In this document: piece by piece, positions 45,018 to 55,904 of the stretch
How the letters are laid out: each line of letters begins with the position of its first letter
Numbering within the stretch: position 1 is the stretch's first letter
Origin: Cranoglanis bouderius
Lineage: Eukaryota; Chordata; Actinopteri; Siluriformes; Cranoglanididae
Length of the DNA stretch: 64,000 bases
Assembly: GCA_023630585.1 (NCBI GenBank)
Contig: CM042552.1
Coordinates: forward strand, 17,557,569-17,621,568
Reading direction: 5' to 3'
Made by a program: the position numbers and the translations under genes
The notes under the pieces: model-generated
What the model was told of the DNA's origin: nothing
Databases searched by the model: none
The model's input: only the letters and a program-made list of their open reading frames with translations

Positions 45018-45019
<2 letters not shown>

Positions 45020-45048
<29 letters not shown>

Positions 45049-45692
45049 CATTGTTATCAAAGTTTAGGCCTCTCTCTCTCACACATGCTTTCACACAAAA
45101 TCAGACGGTCATCAGAAATCTTAAAAAGTCAGCATCAGCAGCGTTAGCAGTCTGAAACACTAATGTGTGTGCTACTTAGCCTCCCTTATTCACACTTTTT
45201 CATCTGAACACTGGGATTTATTCCTTGTTTTCTTTTATAATATCATTCTGAACGCCATATTTTCTTCCCCGCACAACAGAAGTGTGTGTGAGTGAGAAAG
45301 TTATTCACTGCGGTTCTTTAACGAAAACCACATCAGAATAAATGAAATAAAACACAACATATTAAAGTTTAATGGTGAGCATTTACAGTGCAGCAGCAGC
45401 AACACTTACGCTTGTGGTTTTTATCCAGATTGGCTAATAAAAGCCATGTGATAAGCTGCCAATGCCATTAAACTCCACATGCTCCTCATCCTCCGTACAT
45501 TTGGGCATTAAATATCGACTTGTATAAATTATTAATGAAAGTGTGCTAAAACTACATCATAACACTTCATTAATTTAAAACAGAAATTAATTTACATTCT
45601 TAATAATTCTGAAATTTTCCCAGTAAGATAAAAAAAAAAAATGTCAAAACTGTCAACATATTGGGAAAAAAAGATTTATTCATTAGTACATT

Positions 45693-45765
<73 letters not shown>

Positions 45766-45796
45766 AGTCTTATTTATTTATTTGTTTGTTTGTTTG
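45020..45796. other. Non-coding with (AT)n tracts
   Basis: (AT)n at 45021-45044 and 45697-45762. 45360-45560 is repeat-free with mixed composition. No gene. Confidence 0.5.
45697..45762. repeat. (AT)n microsatellite
   Basis: About 33 uninterrupted TA/AT repeats. Confidence 0.95.
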
Positions 45797-46234
45797 TGTC
45801 ACAAACTGAGAGGTGAGACAGACACAGAAGCACTTGAGCATGTTTTTATTTACAAACAGGCAGGCAGACAATTCCACGATGGAGGGCAAACAGGCGAGGG
45901 TCAGGCGAAGCACTAACAGTTTAAACTAGGCAAAGACGAAACTCAAAAAAACAGGAACTAGCAAAGTCAAAAACAGGATAGCAAAAACACAATAATAAGG
46001 CTTGGTATTCGTTAGGGGCAGAATGCACAAACTGAGCGTTTGCTTCGCAATGTGAGGGTGAAATGAAAGTCTGTATATACTATGGTTTGTAATTGTAAAC
46101 AGGTGTGTATAATTAGTGAACTTGAATGTGACAGTCTCTGTTGGTGGATGTCGTAGTCCGTAGTGGCCATGTTTGTAGGCCGTGTAGTACTCTGGGTAGT
46201 GTAGTTGAACGCTGATTCCGGCATTGACATGACA
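45797..46234 (-). repeat. Chromovirus 3' LTR
   Basis: 438 bp, TGTCACAAACTG to CATTGACATGACA on the plus strand. It matches the right LTR over most of its length. Confidence 0.9.
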
Positions 46235-46255
46235 GAAACCCCCTGCCCCCCAAAG
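46235..46255 (-). other. Polypurine tract of the chromovirus
   Basis: On the minus strand GGGGGGCAGGGGGTTTC lies directly before the 3' LTR, where plus-strand DNA synthesis would be primed. Confidence 0.75.
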
Positions 46256-47490
46256 CTCTAACTCCGGGAGTGGGATTCTTCATTGGCCTTCCCCTAGGAC
46301 GTGGGCCATGGTGGTTGGGGTGACACGCATGGAATTCTTGCCATAGCATGGGGTCGAGTACATCAAGGGCTGGAATCCAGCTCCTTTCCTCAGGTCTGTA
46401 GCCCTCCCTCTCACTGAGGTATTGCAGCTTACCACCCCTTTGATGTGAGTCCAGGATTTCTTTGACGGTGTAAGCTGCTTCACCTTCGATGTCGAGGGAT
46501 GCAGGTGGTGTGGTGGGGGATGGTGTGTTCAGTGAAGGGGCGTGGTATCACTGGTTTAAGGCATGAAACATGAAATGATGGGGCTAGGCGGCTGTGACAT
46601 GGCAGGTCCAGTTTATACGTGACTTCATTGATACGTTTTAGGATCTTGAATGGGCTGATGTAGCGATGTCCTAGTTTTCTGCACCCTTCTGAGATGTGGA
46701 TGTCCCTGGTGGAGAACCAGACTCTATCGTTAGGTTCATAGTGGGAGGTTTCTACTCTGTGACAATCTGTGAACTCCTTGGTTACCTGGGCTGTGTGTTC
46801 AAGCTGTTTCTGGGTTTGTTCCCATACCTACTCACGCCTCCTGAACCATTCGTCCACTGCGGGTGAGTCAGTTGGGTTGGCATTCCGTGGGAACAGAGCG
46901 CCTAGTATCCTAGAACACACTGGAAGGGGGTTAGCTTGGTTGCTGATTGCTGGAGGGAGTTCTGCACATACCTAGCCCAGGGGAGGAACTGTGCCCAGTC
47001 CTCCTGATTGTTCACTCACAATGTTCCCATAAAACACCCGATCTCCTGGTTGGCTCTCTCTAACTGTCCATAGGCTTGGGGGTGATAGCCTGACATTAAG
47101 TTCACAGTGACACAGAGTTACTGTATTGTTGTCGATGTCCAGATGTGACCATGGTCTCTGAGGCATGGGTAACAGAAGTAGATTCTCAGTGGGGAGGTAC
47201 TTTGGCTTGAGCACAAGGTACTTTGGCTTGAGCACATGTGGAGCATGAGGTGATGAGCTTGTGGACATCTCAGAGCATGTGAAGCCACCAGTATTTCCCT
47301 TGTAGGAGTTGGAGGGTTTGGTGCATGCCGGGGTGTCCATTGGCCAGGGAGACATGGGCCCACGTGATAAGTTTGTCATGGAGGGGTGCAGGCACGTTCT
47401 TTTTCCCTGTAGGGCAGGACAGGGGCGTTCTCCCCTCTGTGGCATTCTTGAGCTCACGGTCAATGTCCCAGGTGATGGTCCCCACAAAGC
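46256..47490 (-). pseudogene. Chromovirus integrase with chromodomain
   Basis: Minus-strand frames from 47490 down: zinc-binding part (NGHPGMHQTLQLLQ, then CSTCAQAK), PWSHLDID at the start of the core, then a jump to the late core (SGYHPQAYGQLERANQE with the E retained, about 47050). The SLQQSATKLTPFQCVLGY region and a chromodomain-like tail follow (EGEAAYTVKEILDSHQRGGKLQYL, about 46430-46490). The middle of the core is deleted, and stops are frequent. Chromodomains steer integration to marked chromatin in this group. Confidence 0.8.
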
Positions 47491-47559
47491 ATGACTGTTG
47501 TGAAATGCATTCCTGTGAGGTTGTGTTGGGTGGAGCTGAATAGAGATGTGAGAGTGAGT

Positions 47560-48445
47560 CTGCCTTGATGTTCTCTATTCCAGGTCAATATGAGATGGTA
47601 AAATCGAATCCGGTGAAGAACAGGGCCAAGCAAGTTTGGCATGAGTTTATTCTTTTAGAGGTCTTGATGTACTCAAGGTTTTTGTGCTCAGTGAAGATTA
47701 CAAAGGGTTGGTTAGTTCCCTGCAACCAGTGATGCCATTCTTCAAGTGCAAACTTCACTGTGGGAAGCTCCCGGTTGTTGTTGTCATAGTTGGGCTCTGC
47801 TGGTGATAGCTTCCAGGAAAAGAAGGTCACTGGATGGAATTTAGGTTTTTCCCCAAACCGCTGTGACAGGATGACCCCCACCCCTGTCTCAGAAGCATCC
47901 ACCTCTACTATGAATGGCTTCTAAGGATCAGGGTGCTTTAGAATGGGGGCCAACGTAAAGGCTGACTTGAGATATTTGAAAGCTTCATCAGTGGCCGCAT
48001 TCCACCATAGCTTCTTGGATCCCTTTTTCAATAGGGCTGTGAGGGTTGAAGCTATGATGCTGAATCTTCTTATGAACCTTCTGTAGAAATTAGCGAACCC
48101 CAGAAAGTGCTGCAGCTCCTTGATGGTCTGCAGGGAAGGCCAGTTGGCAACAGCAGAATCCTTATTTTGATCCATGAGCACCCCGTCTGGTCTGATGATG
48201 TGGCAGAGAAAAGCCACTCTCATCATGTGAAACTCACATTTCTCTCCTTTGAATTAGAGTTGGTTAGAGAGCAGCTTGGTCAAAACCTGCTTGTCATGGG
48301 TGATGTGTGTTTCCTTGTCTGGGGAGTAGATTAAGATGTTGTCAGTGTAAGCGATGAACCTCCCCAGCATGTCACGTAACGTGTCATTAATCAGGCATTG
48401 GAATACTGCTGGTGCTGAAGATGGCCCATACGGAATTATGCGGTA
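47560..48445 (-). pseudogene. Chromovirus RT (C-terminal half) and RNase H
   Basis: From 48445 down: YRIIPYGPSSAPAVFQCL, the catalytic box, LIYSPDKETHITH, then WPSLQTIKELQHFLGFANFYRRFI and the RNase H domain (MDASETGVGVILSQ, HPVTFFSWKLSPAEPNYD, FVIFTEHKNLEYI). The RT box normally Y-x-DD reads YTDN, losing one metal-binding Asp. An in-frame stop lies near 48257 and another at about 47922 between RT and RNase H. The first half of RT is deleted. Confidence 0.88.
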
Positions 48446-48449
48446 ACAG

Positions 48450-48832
48450 TCAGGCAGGCAGACAATTCCAAGATGAAGGGCAAGATCAAAGTCCGTAAAC
48501 AGATGAGGGTCAGGCTAGGCACTAAAAACATAAACTAGGCAAAGGCAAAACTCAAAAAATTGGGAATTAGCAAATTCAAAAACAGGATAATAAGGCTTGG
48601 TAATCATCAGGGGCAGAATGTACAAACTGAGCATTTTGCTTCACAAGGTGAGTGTGAAATGAGAGTTCTTATATACTGTGGTCTGTAAATGTGAATAGAT
48701 GTGTGAGATGGTGAACTTGAATGTGACAGTCTCTGTTGCTGCTGGGTATTGTAGTCTGTAGCGGCCATGTTTGCAGGCCACGTAGTACTCTAGGTAGTGT
48801 AATTGAACACTGTTTCCAGTGTTGACATGACA
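48450..48832 (-). repeat. Chromovirus 5' LTR, inner edge missing
   Basis: Matches 45860-46234 of the left LTR and ends at the same TTGACATGACA. The first about 60 bp of the LTR (plus-strand view) are absent at the junction with RT sequence. Confidence 0.88.
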
Positions 48833-49007
48833 GTTTGTTTAACTGCGTTTACATTTTTAAATCTTATTTATTTCTAATTTTTAATATACATATTTAAAAT
48901 GTATATATTTTTTACTGTGAAATGGTAAAAACTCTTCTTTGCTTTAAAACCCCAAGTTACTTAGATATTATATATATCACAATATATATATAACATATAT
49001 AACATAT
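48833..49007. other. AT-rich spacer
   Basis: Begins with the target duplication GTTTG; ends in TATATA words. Confidence 0.4.
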
Positions 49008-50537
49008 ATATGACACAATATTCATGATTTTGCCTCTGTACACCATTACAATGGATTTCAATCAATCAAGCAATCAAGATTTGATTGAAGTGTAGACTTT
49101 CAGCTTTAATTCAGTGGGTTTAACAAAAATATTGCATTACAGAATTATAGCCATTTTCACAGGCTCAAAAGTAACTGGACAAACTAACAATCATAAATAT
49201 TAGGATTGTTATTAATACTTGAATGCAAAGCCTTTACAGTCAATGCCTGAAATCTGGAATCCATGGACATCACTAAATGCTGAGTTTCCTCCTGTGAGAT
49301 GCTTTGCCAGGTCTTTACTGCAGCTGCCTTCAGTTGCTGTTTGTTTGTGGGTCTTTCTGCCTTCAGTTTTGTCTTCAGTAAGTGAAAACCGTGCTCAATT
49401 GGGTTGAGGTTATCAGACATTTTAGAACATTTAATTTATATGCTTTAGAAGCCCTTGGGTTGCTTTCACAGTACGTTTTGGGTCATTATCCATCTGTACT
49501 GTGAAGCGCTGTCCTATCAGTTTTGCACCATTTGACAGAAAGTATAGCTCTGTACACTTCTGAATGCTACTGCTACTTTTATCAGCAGTCACATCATCAG
49601 TAAACACCAGTGACTCAGTTCCATTGGCAGCCATACATGTCCATGCCATAACACTTCCTCCACAGGTATGACAAATGATGTGGTATTCTTTGGAACATGA
49701 GCCCTATCTTTCCTTCTCCATTCTCTTCTCTTTCCATCATTCTGGAACAAGTTCATCTTGCATCAGAACTGGTCAGGCTTTTTTTTTTTTTTTAGATGTT
49801 TAGCAAAGTCTGATCTGGCCTTTCTGTTCTTGAGTGTTATCAGTAGTTTGCATCTTGAGGTAGACTGTCTGTATTTACATTCATGAAGGGATCTCTTGAT
49901 TGTAGACTTTGACAATGATACGCCTACTCTTCCAGAGTGTTCCTGACTTTGCTACTGTTGTGAACGGGTTTTTCTTCAACAAGGTATGAATTCTGTGATC
50001 ATCCACTTTAGTTGTATTTTGGGGTCTTCCAGGCCTTTCAGTGTTGCTGAGCTCACCAGTGCATTCCTTCTTTCTAAGAACGTATCAAATAGTTGATTTG
50101 GCCACTCCTAAAGCCTTTTTCAGCCTAATGATGGCCTCCTTCACTTGCACTGACACCTCTTTAGAGTGCATATTGAGAGTTCCCATGAACAACCAAATGC
50201 AAATTCAATGCTTGGAATCAACTCCAGACCTTTTATCTCCTTCATTTGTCAAATAATGAGGAAACAGGCCACACCTGTCCATGAAACTGCTCATCAGTCA
50301 ATTGTCCAATTACTTTTGAGCCTGTGAAAATGGAGGGACTCTGTGAAAAATGGCTGTAATTCCTAAACAGTTAATGCAGTTTTATTTTTTATTTTTTTGT
50401 TAAACCCCTTGAATTATAGCCAAAAGTCTACACTTCAATCACATCTTGATTTCTTCATTTCAAATCCATTGTGGTGGTGTACAGAGGAAAATTATGAAAA
50501 TTGCGACAGTGTCCAAATACTTATGGACCTGACTGTA
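49008..50537 (-). mobile_element. Tc1-like element, left tip lost
   Basis: Right end GTCCAAATACTTATGGACCT...CTGTA at 50505-50537. The left side matches its inverse only from the CCTCTGTACACCA motif inward (about 49030 onward), so the outermost ~30 bp on the left are replaced. Inner pair: CACAGGCTCAAAAGTAACTGG (49158) and its inverse (near 50300). Full length otherwise. Confidence 0.85.
49184..50060 (-). pseudogene. Tc1-like transposase, frameshifted
   Basis: From 50060 down: helix-turn-helix and linker remnants, then CMAANGTESLVFTDD (about 49630), VQMDNDPKRTVKAT (second Asp, about 49480), then LNPIEHGFHLLKTKLKAERPTNKQQLK (third acidic residue, about 49400) in another frame. Frameshift between the last two blocks near 49425. 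No usable protein. Confidence 0.85.
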
Positions 50538-51649
50538 TTTGTACTATATTGTATTTTATTAATTATTTATTCATGTTTTATTATTGTAGAAAAAAAAATG
50601 GTGGCGATGAAAAACAAAAATTGGAAAGTGTAAGAAAAAAAAGTGAATTTGTTTTTGTTTTTGATTGTTTATTTGTATTTCCTTATATTACAGTGCAAAA
50701 AGCTAGCTAGTATTCTTATGATAGCCCCTCATTGTAATGCTAGCTAGCATTGCATCACATTTTTTTTCTGCATTACTTTGAGAAATATAAAATATTGTAA
50801 ACATTTAGAACACTAAAAAAAACTTTCTCACATCTGACCACATGCATATTTTCTCAGATGAGTCGCTCATGGAAGACATATTTGTGGGATTTCTTTTAAA
50901 GAAAAGTGCATTTTTCTTATTAGAATATCCCACAAAGCCCTTTGGATCTATCAGTGTTGTAAACAAATCATGAGAATGTGTATTTTCTCATAATTTAATT
51001 CAACTGGGAAATCACACGCATAGCTAGCATTCTGAGATTCTCTAAAAACGTCCACCCTAAGCTGCTAGCTCGGTTCTAACTGTGTCTTAGCAGTCACGGC
51101 CACCTAAAATGAAGTGGACAGCTTGCTAATGCTGTGATTTCTACGTTTAGTAGCTAGTGTGGTTTTGTGAATTAGCGTAAATTATAAAATGTAGGATTTG
51201 ACGTCCCACAAGAAGCTGTGGAGATGTCCTTGAGTGGCCTTGATTAGCATAAAATGCTAAATGAGTGGTTCCGATATTACAGAACAGACCTTCAGGATCC
51301 AGAATAAATGTGTGTGTGTGTGTGTAAGTAATTATTCAACATGGGCACTGGAGGTCATAATCAAATGGCTGTCTTGTAAGTGATTTAGCACTAAGTTAGC
51401 TAATTCACTCCTAATGACTCCATCTCAGGGACAGAAGGCAGGAAGTGTACAGAGCTCAAACAGGAAGTGCAGCTGAGAGAAACCTGTGCTGTTTAACCAG
51501 TGTACTCTACATTAACAAAGATATGGGCTAATATCTTTAGCTACATGCTAACTGTGTCTACAGTACATGGTCACATGACAGCTTTACCTCAGTGCTTTCA
51601 GTGCAGTTTTCTCGCCTCAGCTCTAATAAACATGTTTACTATGTTGTTT
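50538..51649. other. Non-coding, GCTAGC/TTAGC-rich
   Basis: No gene. Many GCTAG and TTAGC words, similar in flavour to 340-960 and 63400-63800. Short (TG)n near 51310-51326. Confidence 0.4.
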
Positions 51650-51886
51650 TTCTTTTTTCATTGTCATTCCCACTCTTTTCTTCAGCTCTCCCTTTCTTTT
51701 TCTTTTTCTTCTTCCTCCGTTTTTCATTCGTTATCCTGATTTTGTGTTTTCTTTATTGCTTTGGTTTAATGTTTTCACTCTTTCTTTCTTCCTTTCTTTT
51801 TTTGGGTTTCTTTGTGTTTCGCTTAGCTTGCTCATTTGTTCTTGTTAAGTATTCATAATTTTTTTTTTCTCTCACTTTTTCTCTCA

Positions 51887-51933
<47 letters not shown>

Positions 51934-52411
51934 TCATCATTACTTGGACTTTTGCTTTCATTTTTTCCCTTTCCTAATTTGTTTCCTATTTCACTTCCTC
52001 CCTTGCTTTCTTTTTCTGTCATTATTTCTCTCTTTTCCTTTATTTCTTTTTTCTGCTTTCTTTTTCTCTCTGCTTTACTTTCTTGGTTTTGTTTTTGTCC
52101 ATTTCTTTCACTTTTTGGGTCAGTGTTAGGGCTCTTGCTCAAATTTATTTATTTGTTTAATCTTCCTCCCTTTTTCTCTCTTTTGTTTTGTTGATATTTT
52201 CATTTTTTTATTCTTGCTTTCTTTTTGGCTTCTTTTTTTCTCTTACCTTTTCTCTTTCTTTTTCGTTCTCTTCCGTCAACTATCTTTTTTCTTTCTTTTA
52301 CTTCTTCCTCCCTTTCTTTTTGTCATTTTTACTTTCTATTCCTTTTCAGTCAATTTCATTTATTCATCTTCTTTCTGATTTTTCCAGTAACTTTTTTCTC
52401 CCATGCTTAAT

Positions 52412-52469
<58 letters not shown>

Positions 52470-52500
52470 ACTTACTCTTTTTGTTGTGTTTTGTTTTTTT
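51650..52500. repeat. Pyrimidine-rich (CTTT)n-related tract 1
   Basis: The plus strand is almost all C and T, with clean (CTTT)n cores at 51890-51934 and 52412-52470. Apparent long reading frames are Phe/Leu/Ser composition artefacts. Confidence 0.9.
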
Positions 52501-53425
52501 AAACTTTGTGTTATGACCATCACTTTCAGCTGTAATGCGCTTCTACATTATTATGGATGGTGTGCACGCATCTTCTCCAGAGCAACAGTTGAGACATGTT
52601 TCTGTGCTTTCTGTACCTGAAAAGAAAAGGGCGGGGGACCAGCTGTGAGGTTCGCTGGTGTAAAGCTTCAGTCTGGACTCTTTGTGTTTTTGTCTTTGTG
52701 TTTGCTTAAAGGAAGGAACACGAGCCGTGCTGCTTTATGACTAAGTGCACTTGCTCAGGTTTCTGTTTCCCCCTCAGTCCAAGCTTAGATCACATTTCTG
52801 ACCAGTGACACATACAATTATATGATCCCAATTAAACCATTGAAAGATGACCTGCAGAAGATAATGGGCTGAATATATTCCTGATGTGATAATCATCCAA
52901 CTCCATGCCACTTTTATTACATCACATAGGGAGCATAGGGGATGTGCTGTGGGGAAAGATTTACATTGAGTGTGACTCAGAAATTGTTCACGGAAGCCAT
53001 AATTGGATTAAGTGTATTTGTAAACACATCTAATCAGATTGTGGAATTTTTGGATTGTGGTTTTAGTGGATAAATTGTAAAAATAAATAAATACCCAACA
53101 TCATACCCTGGTGGATGCCAAACATCTACATAAGAAATAGACTAATTAAACACCAAAACAATCCCCCAAGGTTATACACTCCAATTTAATTTTCATTGTA
53201 TAAACACAGGGTATTGTACATTGTTTTTTTATTTTTTTCCTTGTTATTTTTGACTTTCATTTAAATATCATTTTCATCAAATTTTTTATTGTGACTGTTA
53301 ATCCAAATGGTCTGGAAAAGATGTCATCTTGTTGTTGCTATGGTTATGTTTCTAATCCTGCTTTTTTCTTGCTCTGTCACTTTTAATTAGAGATATTTTC
53401 ATGTTTACTTAACTACATAATTACT
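52501..53425. other. Repeat-poor stretch
   Basis: 52520-53060 has mixed composition without similarity to other parts of the window; regulatory function is possible but unproven. No gene. Confidence 0.3.
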
Positions 53426-53879
53426 ACCCTATTTCCATAAAAGTTGGGATTTTTTTATTAAATGCAATAAAAACAAAAGTCTGTGATTTGTCAAGTCTCT
53501 TGAAACTTGAATTAACTGACAATAATACAAAGAAAAGATATTCAATGTTTTCACTGACCAACTTAATTGTATTTTGTAAATATAAACACATTTATAATTT
53601 GTATAATAATAATATAAACTACTCGAATATACATTTTTCAGTATTATTTTGCCTCAGTCACAACTTTTTCTTTTGAGTGTGTTGAAGGCATCAAATCCTA
53701 AATTTGTTTATATTTACAGAATACAATTAAGTTTGTCAGTGAAAACACTGAATATCTTTTCTTTGTACTTTTGTCAGTTAATTAAAGTTCAAGTTAATCC
53801 AGAGATTTGACAAATCACAGATTTTTGTTTTTATTGCAATTTAGAAAAAATCCCAAATTTTATGGAAATGGGGTTAGTA
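53426..53879. mobile_element. Foldback / miniature inverted-repeat element
   Basis: The left arm starts TACCCTATTTCCATAAAAGT and the right arm ends in the inverse (AATTTTATGGAAATGGGGTTAGTA). Pairing continues inward for about 190 bp, through the AAGATATTCAATGTTTTCAC and GTATTTTGTAAATATAAAC segments. A transcript would fold into one long hairpin. No transposase. Superfamily not certain. Confidence 0.8.
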
Positions 53880-54935
53880 CAATTATGAGTTTTAATATGA
53901 CTAAAATAAATAAAGTATAATTATACGGTATTTCCACCGTCATGGTTACATGTGTCATAGTTACGTTACAAACATACGTAGTACAAAAATCAGTGCGATT
54001 CAATTCCTCAACCAAATCAACCCAGCCAACCGATCAGAAATGGACATGATATACTGTATTAAGATGAGGATGGAAACTTGCTGCAGATGTAATGGAACGG
54101 TTACACCACAGCGCTGATGAATGCTGGATTCTGATTGGTCAGAGGGAGTTGATTAATTTTCTTTATACCTGAGCACGTGGTATATGGTGGTATGCTCGTA
54201 TCTGATGTGTCAGAAGGTGCGTATTGTTTTCGTATACTGTAACATGAATAAGTTAATGATAGGTTAATGCTGTAGTAATGTGCTCATTCTAAGACATTAT
54301 TGTTTTTATAGTAACAGCAGGGACTTTAACAGAAGATGCTCCACAAAATCTTATAATAAGGTAATATAACAGGAACTGGCTTTTTTTTTCCATGGATGTT
54401 CCCCAGCATTAACTATAAATGAACAAAAAGTATGACATTGTTTAATAAGCTGCAAATTGCTGTGGTATAAGAGGAATAAACCACTTGTGGACATGCTGTT
54501 ATGAGAAAATAAATCACCAGTAAATCCATCACTCGTTTGTTTTATTCCTAATTAACGTGACGTGCTTAAGACAGATACAAATGACAGATGATAATGGTTT
54601 GCATGTGTATGTGTTGAATCATCTGTTTCACCCAGGCCTTTTAGAGCAGTGACAGCACACTTCAAAATGAGAGAGGGATAAAGCGATAGAGATGGAGTGA
54701 TGTGGAGAGATGAAGAACAAGCATATCTGCAGGATCTGGAATGCGAGTCAGCTCGGAGACGTGCACAGACACGGCGTCTGGCCCGAGGCTGATGTAGCGT
54801 ACGCTTCTGTGGGATTTTCTCCTGAAATCTGAGCGGATGTGTTTCAGCTCTCAGCCACTCCATCAGGAGCTTTACACTAGCAAGTGCAGCACAGAGGATC
54901 ACACGCAACAAAGACTTCTCTCTTTTCCCTACAGC
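53880..54935. other. Non-coding, with a fish-repeat-like motif at 54110-54180
   Basis: 54110-54160 (GATGAATGCTGGATTCTGAT then TGGTCAGAGGG) resembles 58940-58970 (TTCTGATTGGTTGGCGAGAG), probably scraps of one interspersed repeat. 54650-54910 is more GC-rich but no splice-bounded exon is supportable. Confidence 0.35.
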
Positions 54936-55384
54936 CCTAATGTGCTTCTCTCTTTCTTTTTATTATTTTTTTTATATCTCTGTTTGTTACTCATTTTCTT
55001 TCTCCCTTCCATCAATTCTTTCTTTCTTTCTTTTTTTCTTTCTTTCTTTCTTTCTTTCTTTAATCCTCTCTCCCAATCCTGACATTCTTCTACATTCTCC
55101 TTCACTTCTACCTCCCTTGATTTCGTTGTCATTATTTCTTATTTCTTTCATTAATTCTTTCTTTCACTTTCTTTCACCTCTCTTCAGTATTTCTCTCACT
55201 TTTCTCTCCTGCCCTCAATTCTTTCTTTCTTTCTTTCTTTCTTATTACTTTTTTATCTGCCACAATTTCTCTTTTTTTTCTTTTCTTATTCACATTTTTT
55301 CTGCCTTCTTTATTACTTTGCTTTTTCATTTTTTTATATTTCTGTTTGTTACTCATTTTCTTTCTCTCCATCCATCGATTTTTT

Positions 55385-55424
<40 letters not shown>

Positions 55425-55860
55425 TCCTTCCCTCCCTTCACTTCTACCTCCTCTGATTTTGATGTCATTATTTGTCATTTTTCATTAATTCGTTTTCACT
55501 TTTTTCATTTTCTTTCACCACTATTCATTCATATTCATTATTTCTCTCACTTTTCTTTCTTTCTTTCCTTCCTTTTTGTTATTTTTTTCATTTGCTGCAA
55601 TTTCCGTTTATTTTTTTCTTTTCTTATTCGCATTTTTTCTGCCTTCTTTATTACTTTGCTTTTTCACTTTTTAAATATTTCTGTTCATCAATTCAAATCA
55701 CTTCTACCTCCCTTGATTTTGGTCATTATTTCTGATTTCTTTCATTAATTGTTCTTTCCTTCTTTATTACTTTGCTTTTTCATTTTTTTTTAAATTTCTT
55801 TTTGTTACTCATTTTCTTTCTCCACCTCCATCAATTCTTTCTTTCTTTCTCTGAATTCAA
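54936..55860. repeat. Pyrimidine-rich (CTTT)n-related tract 2
   Basis: CTTT cores at 55017-55061, 55215-55241 and 55382-55425. Internally duplicated: a phrase TATATTTCTGTTTGTTACTCATTTTC recurs with little change near 54973, 55336 and 55792, so the tract grew partly by segmental duplication of 360-460 bp. Confidence 0.85.
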
Positions 55861-55904
55861 TTTCTCAATCCTTCCGCAAAGCCATTCAGTTCTTACTTTA
55901 TTCT

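Larger units (their letters stand above)
42899..45019 (+). mobile_element. Tc1-like miniature element serving as host of a nested Tc1
   Basis: Ends CAGTTGCAGTCAAAATTATT and CCAACTGTA match the family of 61168-62594. Without the nested element it is only about 610 bp: terminal regions plus the start of the transposase gene. The reading frame after 44775 (ATGGCTAGG..., MARSNEWSKKLREEIIALHKQGTGY) is the helix-turn-helix start of that family's transposase and soon shifts frame. The nested element sits exactly at the TA that overlaps this ATG. Confidence 0.9.
45797..48832 (-). mobile_element. Ty3/gypsy chromovirus-type element, internally deleted
   Basis: Both LTRs are present and the element is flanked by GTTTG on each side (45792-45796 and 48833-48837), a perfect 5-bp target duplication. 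Minus-strand order is RT, RNase H, integrase, chromodomain, 3' LTR: the conventional gypsy order. Primer site, gag, protease and the first half of RT are missing, as is the inner edge of the right (5') LTR, so one deletion spans from that LTR into RT at about 48448. Confidence 0.9.

Noticed and set aside
54552..54911. Host exon in a more GC-rich patch
   Set aside because: No protein similarity recognised and no convincing splice-bounded frame; partial frame only on the minus strand.
54940..55488. 182-codon plus-strand frame as a membrane protein
   Set aside because: Hydrophobic composition comes from CTTT repeats; the same is true of the 166-codon frame at 59131-59631.
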